This document shows, one piece after another, positions 6,218 through 9,085 of a DNA stretch of 9,085 bases. Source of the stretch: Pyrodictiaceae archaeon (GTDB taxonomy: Archaea; Thermoproteota; Thermoprotei_A; Sulfolobales; Pyrodictiaceae); contig JALSNP010000067.1 in NCBI GenBank assembly GCA_026986935.1, positions 1 to 9,085 of the forward strand, in the 5' to 3' direction. Below the pieces are notes generated by a model. That model saw nothing but the letters and a program-made list of their open reading frames with translations. It had not been told where the DNA came from and did not search any database. Position 1 is the first letter of the stretch, and the number at the start of each line of letters is the position of its first letter. A program made the translations under genes and the position numbers.

Positions 6218-6640
6218 ATGATTGAGGCAAGGGTTGAGAGGAGTAAGAGCCGGAGCGGGAAGCACGCTGTCCGCGACCTAGTGCTCCTCGTATCGCGTAA
6301 TGGAGAGGTAAAAGAGCCCAGGCCTAGAATCCAGCAACCCACAAGCCCGACTTATTCTCGTGGAGAAGCGTACCGCGTCTACATAAACGTTCCTGAAGAC
6401 TGGTTCCTAGTACAAGTACACCTGGTGCGAAATCTTAGAGGGCATGTTAAGGGCTACATAGAGGTCTATGCACCCTCTGGGGAGCGCCTCTTTAGAGCAG
6501 TATATCGTAAGCTAAAGCTCAGATACAGCGACGGGGATCCACAATACGCTTGGATTGTGCAACGTGTTGCCGATTACCTAAAGCTACCAATAAAGAACAT
6601 TAATCTTATCCCAGCAATCTATCGCACTAAGCGGGGATAG
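6218..6640 (+). CDS. Hypothetical protein, 140 aa
   Basis: I do not recognise this protein. It is 140 residues and strongly basic. The N-terminal 45 residues (many Arg, Lys, Ser and Pro) look disordered. The rest appears folded: strands 'YRVYINVPEDWFLVQVHLV' (52-70), 'HVKGYIEVYAPSGERLFRAVYRKLKLRY' (76-103) and a helix 'PQYAWIVQRVADYLKL' (107-122). A basic tail with a strand-rich core fits nucleic-acid or ribosome binding, but that is only a guess. ATG at 6218 follows GAGGGTG (6203-6209) by eight bases, and that Shine-Dalgarno begins in the stop codon of the preceding gene, so the two are probably translated from one message. Confidence 0.75.
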   Translation: MIEARVERSKSRSGKHAVRDLVLLVSRNGEVKEPRPRIQQPTSPTYSRGEAYRVYINVPEDWFLVQVHLVRNLRGHVKGYIEVYAPSGERLFRAVYRKLKLRYSDGDPQYAWIVQRVADYLKLPIKNINLIPAIYRTKRG

Positions 6641-6750
6641 GAGTAGCGGGGTTCTTAACCAGGGCTGGTTGATCGCCGATGACCGGGGCCTCGTGCTAAG
6701 CCCGTTGATGGGCTATGACGTGTTCACGGACCGGGGGAGGCTCGTTAATC
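6641..6750 (+). other. GC-rich gap: possible small ORF or structured leader
   Basis: This 110-nt gap is about 61% G+C by my count, higher than its neighbours, whereas gaps in such genomes are usually AT-rich. An alternative frame is open from 6594 to a stop at 6792-6794. With TTG 6669 as start it would encode 42 residues that include two similar pieces (DDRGLVLS and TDRGRLVN). The same bases hold a near-exact direct repeat GACCGGGG at 6681-6688 and 6729-6736, a hairpin AGCCC/GGGCT (6699-6714), and a stretch GGCCTC (about 6687-6692) that can pair with the Shine-Dalgarno of the next gene. I cannot tell which reading is right. Confidence 0.4.
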
Positions 6751-7068
6751 ATGAGCAAGCGGTTTATGCGTGTGCTCGCGGAGAGGGAGATTAAACGCAT
6801 GCTTATCCGCAAGGCGAGGGACGCGGGTGTCTCCCCGGGAGAAATAGCTGATTGGCTTTACTATGAAGCCGGGATAAGAGCGCAACCAGTATGGAGCGAT
6901 ATAGAGAAGAAGATTCTTAGAGCAGATGTTGATCCTCAATCATTGGCATCATTTCTAATAGATCAGGGCGTGGAGATAGACGAGGATGAATGGCTTAAAA
7001 TCCTAGACAAGTACTCGGGGCTGGAGGAGCCGAGATTCCTTCTCCGCCGAGGAGAGAGGAGTAAATGA
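6751..7068 (+). CDS. Hypothetical protein, 105 aa
   Basis: I do not recognise this protein. Starting at ATG 6751 it has 105 residues, mostly helical and highly charged: 'RVLAEREIKRMLIRKARDAG' (7-26), then 'SPGEIADWLYYEAGI' (28-42), 'PVWSDIEKKILRA' and 'DPQSLASFLIDQGVEIDEDEWLKILDKY'. These read as a series of short helices with two similar 'P..(I/L)A.(W/F)L' elements, perhaps a small helical repeat. I chose 6751 because GGGAGG (6735-6740) sits ten bases upstream; a frame-compatible ATG at 6715 would add twelve Gly/Thr-rich residues over that site. Its stop overlaps the next start as ATGA at 7065-7068, so the two are translationally coupled. Confidence 0.7.
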   Translation: MSKRFMRVLAEREIKRMLIRKARDAGVSPGEIADWLYYEAGIRAQPVWSDIEKKILRADVDPQSLASFLIDQGVEIDEDEWLKILDKYSGLEEPRFLLRRGERSK

Positions 7069-7658
7069 GGTGCAGAGAAGAGATAGAGAGAGTACTTAGT
7101 GTGCTCCGGGGCTCGAGATACTCTATATCCGAGCTCTTAGCAGTGTTACTCGTAGTAAAGACTATGGAGCCTGTTGGGCGCATTATCCTCTCAAACATTC
7201 TAGGCATGGGGGACAAAAAAGCCAGGAATATTATTAGGGAGCTTAGGAGGAGGGGGGTTATACGCGTCACGCACGCTGGCTCAACAATATCGAACGATTT
7301 CGCAAACCTACTTGACTCGATCAAATGTATAACAAGAGAAAACTATACTATATCTATACTTCCCTGTAGTATTGAAGAAGCGAACATCATACGGCTAAGA
7401 GACGAGCTCGTATTGCTGCTAGGTGCTCCAGACGTGCTAATAGCCATAGGCTATTCGAGGAGTGGGTCTGTTGATTTCCCGGGGATACCTAGCCTGTACA
7501 AGGATAAGTTAACCGACCTAGTACGCGGTCTTTGGGGGCATGGCGAGGAGGCTATAGCTATTTTCAGTAAACCAGGGTGTTATATGTGCTGCTCTAGTTT
7601 CCTACAGGCTCTTATAACCTCGTCTAAGCGGTCAGATACTATGTCGCGGAGTCTCTGA
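7065..7658 (+). CDS. Winged helix-turn-helix protein, DUF4443-like
   Basis: The 197-residue product has an N-terminal winged helix (about 20-70): 'ISELLAVLLVVKT', then 'PVGRIILSNILGMGDKKARN' with the GR..L...LG.G..xAR pattern of DUF4443, then 'IIRELRRRGVIRVT'. The second half has 'IRLRDELVLLLGAPDVLIAI' (109-128), which resembles the 'ELRD.A...GA.G.L' part of that family. It is a predicted DNA-binding regulator; ligand and targets are unknown. Near the end is C172-YMCC (C172, C175, C176), which could bind metal or form a disulphide. The start overlaps the preceding stop by 4 nt and has GAGAGGAG upstream. The last 79 nt, encoding about residues 172-197 and so the Cys cluster, overlap the 3' end of convergent nadM. 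Confidence 0.7.
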   Translation: MRCREEIERVLSVLRGSRYSISELLAVLLVVKTMEPVGRIILSNILGMGDKKARNIIRELRRRGVIRVTHAGSTISNDFANLLDSIKCITRENYTISILPCSIEEANIIRLRDELVLLLGAPDVLIAIGYSRSGSVDFPGIPSLYKDKLTDLVRGLWGHGEEAIAIFSKPGCYMCCSSFLQALITSSKRSDTMSRSL

Positions 7659-8161
7659 GGAGCTTCTATCGCTTCTAGGATTGATTTCACGGGGGGCGGG
7701 ACAAGTTCCTTCCACGTCTCATCGTTCATGACCATTTTGCACCTGATTATTTCTCCGCGCCACTTATCTCGTCGGAGTAGAGGAGGTTTTATCGTTCTTA
7801 TTCCCGCATCGCGGAATGCGCGGGCAACGGATGAGTTCGCGGTAGCCACGGCGCTGACAGGCGGTATGTAGGAGAGGACGTAGAGCGCGTTGCCTCGGAA
7901 CACTCTTAGGGTGTGAATCGTTGCCGTGACTACCCGTCTTGGGTCAATTCCGCTCCACTTGATAGTCTCATGGATCATTAGAAGCCTTTCACCAGCCGTA
8001 AACGGGTTAACCCATGTATGGCTCTCATCAGCCATTCCAACAAGTACTACGACCTCATCAAATTCGTTGAGAAGCCACTTCAACGCCTCAAAGTGACCAT
8101 AGTGGAATGGCTGGAATCTCCCGAAAAACACTATTCTTTCCAAATCACTAGCCCTGCTCAT
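7580..8161 (-). CDS. nadM: Nicotinamide-nucleotide adenylyltransferase, archaeal NadM type
   Basis: NadM joins NMN and ATP to make NAD+ and pyrophosphate, the last step of de novo and salvage NAD synthesis, in the cytoplasm. The 193 residues show a Rossmann-like nucleotidyltransferase: GRFQPFHYGH (14-23) with the HxGH ATP motif (His20, His23), ADESHTWVNPFTAGERLLMI (44-63), which is the characteristic archaeal block, and the C-terminal 'DKWRGEIIR' (132-140) that takes the place of the ISSTxxR phosphate-binding segment. The sequence runs about 20 residues past the usual end (after RLRDIV), and this tail is the part shared with the convergent gene. ATG at 8161 is supported by a TATA-like element at 8199-8207. 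It is divergent from the NAD kinase gene, which acts on its product. Confidence 0.95.
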   Translation of the reverse strand: MSRASDLERIVFFGRFQPFHYGHFEALKWLLNEFDEVVVLVGMADESHTWVNPFTAGERLLMIHETIKWSGIDPRRVVTATIHTLRVFRGNALYVLSYIPPVSAVATANSSVARAFRDAGIRTIKPPLLRRDKWRGEIIRCKMVMNDETWKELVPPPVKSILEAIEAPQRLRDIVSDRLDEVIRACRKLEQHI

Positions 8162-8198
8162 AAACCAGTGACCCCGCTGCGTCTCATCTAAACAAACC

Positions 8199-8207
8199 GA
8201 TTAAACT
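8199..8207 (-). promoter_or_regulatory. TATA box for nadM, perhaps shared with the divergent NAD kinase
   Basis: On the minus strand the bases read AGTTTAATC, predicting a transcript start near 8175 and a leader of about 14 nt for nadM. On the plus strand GATTAAACT could start a transcript near 8230, about 28 nt before the TTG at 8258; the plus-strand GATTTTAGC at 8223-8231 is an alternative. Confidence 0.4.
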
Positions 8208-8257
8208 AGGGAAAGCTAATCCGATTTTAGCCATCTTGGCGACTAGGAGGGATACTA

Positions 8258-9085
8258 TTGGGGCGCAGACGCGTATGTTTTGTAGTTAACCCGATAGCTG
8301 GGGTGGGAGGCCCCCTAGCCCTGAAAGGAAGCGATGGCGAGGCTGGGCTAAGAGCACTTGAACGCGGCGCAAGACTGGTGGCTCCTAGCAGAGCCGTGGA
8401 GTTTCTAAGAGAGGCCCGTAGACTAGGCTTACAAAAACACTTGGAGTTCTTAACCGCTAGCGGCGTCATGGGCGAGGATGAGCTACGAGAAACAGGGTTT
8501 GAGGACTACGAGCTTGTACATAGGTATTCCTCGTTTCCTACGAAGCCCGCTGACACTTTGAGAACAGTGCAAGGCTGTGTAGATAACGGTGCGGAGCTCG
8601 TAGTCTTCGTAGGCGGTGACGGTACTGCAAGAGATGTTCTCAAGGGGTTAGAGCTAGCACACGCCACTAATAAGCCAGTACTAGGAGTACCTGGAGGAGT
8701 AAAGATGTACAGCTCGGTATTCGCAGAGAACCCGTTAGCAGCCGCACACGTTATACAAGAGTGGCTCAGCTCCCCCTCTCTCTGCGAGGCAGAGATCCTC
8801 GACATAGATGAGGACGCTTTTAGAAGAGGAGAGCTACGCGTCAAACTATACGGGTACGCTAAAACGCCCTGTAGTAGATTCCTTGTAGGCTCTTCGAAAC
8901 AACCAACACCTCTAACACAGGATGAGGAGGAGAACAAGGAGGCAATAGCTAGATACATAATCGAGAACATGGAGCCGTGCACGCTATACATACTAGGCCC
9001 TGGCACGACGACCGCTAAGATAGCCGAGCTACTAGGAGTTCCTAAAACCATGCTAGGAGTCGATGTCTATCACGACAAGAAGCTT
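8258..9085 (+). CDS. NAD kinase, COG3199 ATP-NAD kinase family, 3' end missing
   Basis: These are the first 276 codons of a gene that leaves the window at 9085 without a stop. NAD kinases phosphorylate NAD+ to NADP+. The translation shows VNPIAGVGG (10-18), the phosphate-donor loop GGDGTARDV (119-127) with the catalytic Asp121, and GVPGGVKMYSSVFAENP (143-159), the archaeal COG3199 block. A lysine-poor, acidic second domain follows, with 'LGPGTTTAKIAELLG' at 246-260. The start is TTG at 8258, supported by AGGAGGGAT (8245-8253) at normal spacing; no in-frame ATG precedes the first motif. Reported substrate choice in this family (ATP or polyphosphate) cannot be read from the sequence. It is divergent from nadM, an obvious functional partner. 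Confidence 0.9.
   Translation, partial: MGRRRVCFVVNPIAGVGGPLALKGSDGEAGLRALERGARLVAPSRAVEFLREARRLGLQKHLEFLTASGVMGEDELRETGFEDYELVHRYSSFPTKPADTLRTVQGCVDNGAELVVFVGGDGTARDVLKGLELAHATNKPVLGVPGGVKMYSSVFAENPLAAAHVIQEWLSSPSLCEAEILDIDEDAFRRGELRVKLYGYAKTPCSRFLVGSSKQPTPLTQDEEENKEAIARYIIENMEPCTLYILGPGTTTAKIAELLGVPKTMLGVDVYHDKKL

Noticed and set aside
6669..6720. GATGA and TTGATGG stretches as C or C' boxes of a second C/D sRNA.
   Set aside because: There is no CTGA D or D' box on either strand at a suitable distance.
6641..6750. tRNA or tRNA remnant in the GC-rich gap.
   Set aside because: No acceptor stem, anticodon arm or T-loop signature could be aligned.
8506..9051. Long open frame of 181 codons on the minus strand.
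   Set aside because: It is a shadow of the NAD kinase reading frame, which carries family motifs; the minus frame is Ser/Pro/Thr-rich with none.

Overview
The window looks like a stretch of a hyperthermophilic crenarchaeal chromosome, probably Desulfurococcales or a Pyrodictiaceae relative; this is an inference from gene content, not a species call. The basis is a single-subunit archaeal oligosaccharyltransferase (AglB/STT3), an ESCRT-III (CdvB-type) division/remodelling protein, archaeal-type NMN adenylyltransferase NadM, a COG3199-type NAD kinase, heavy use of ATA and AGA/AGG codons, frequent TTG starts, Shine-Dalgarno motifs of the GGAGG/GGTGA kind, and TATA boxes about 25 nt before predicted transcript starts. 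Genes are packed tightly and no gap exceeds 300 bases. There is no tRNA, rRNA, CRISPR array or insertion sequence that I can see.

Left part (1-2321). A 5' fragment of a haem O synthase-type UbiA prenyltransferase leaves the window on the minus strand. Divergent from it is a cysteine-rich 113-residue orphan (450-791). Just after its stop is the best non-coding candidate of the window, a C/D box sRNA at about 801-860, with C, D', C' and D boxes, 12-13 nt guides and a k-turn-compatible terminal stem. Then comes argF (ornithine carbamoyltransferase, ATG at 939), which overlaps the convergent 3' end of a small protein that may be a degenerate nuclease-fold protein. A 14-bp perfect palindrome lies beside a TATA element in the next divergent promoter region.

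Middle (2322-5546). A 78-residue three-helix membrane protein precedes aglB (2596-4872), which carries every expected STT3 motif. A lone short ESCRT-III paralogue follows behind a strong TATA box, and a long inverted repeat begins at its stop codon.

Right part (5625-9085). Five or six co-oriented genes, probably one or two transcripts, begin with a winged-helix/zinc-ribbon regulator and end with a DUF4443-like winged-helix protein; those between are unrecognised. The 110-nt gap at 6641-6750 is unusually GC-rich and may hold a small ORF or a structured leader. The last gene runs 79 nt into the 3' end of convergent nadM. nadM and a 3'-truncated NAD kinase gene are divergent neighbours, forming a small module for the last step of NAD synthesis and for NAD-to-NADP conversion.
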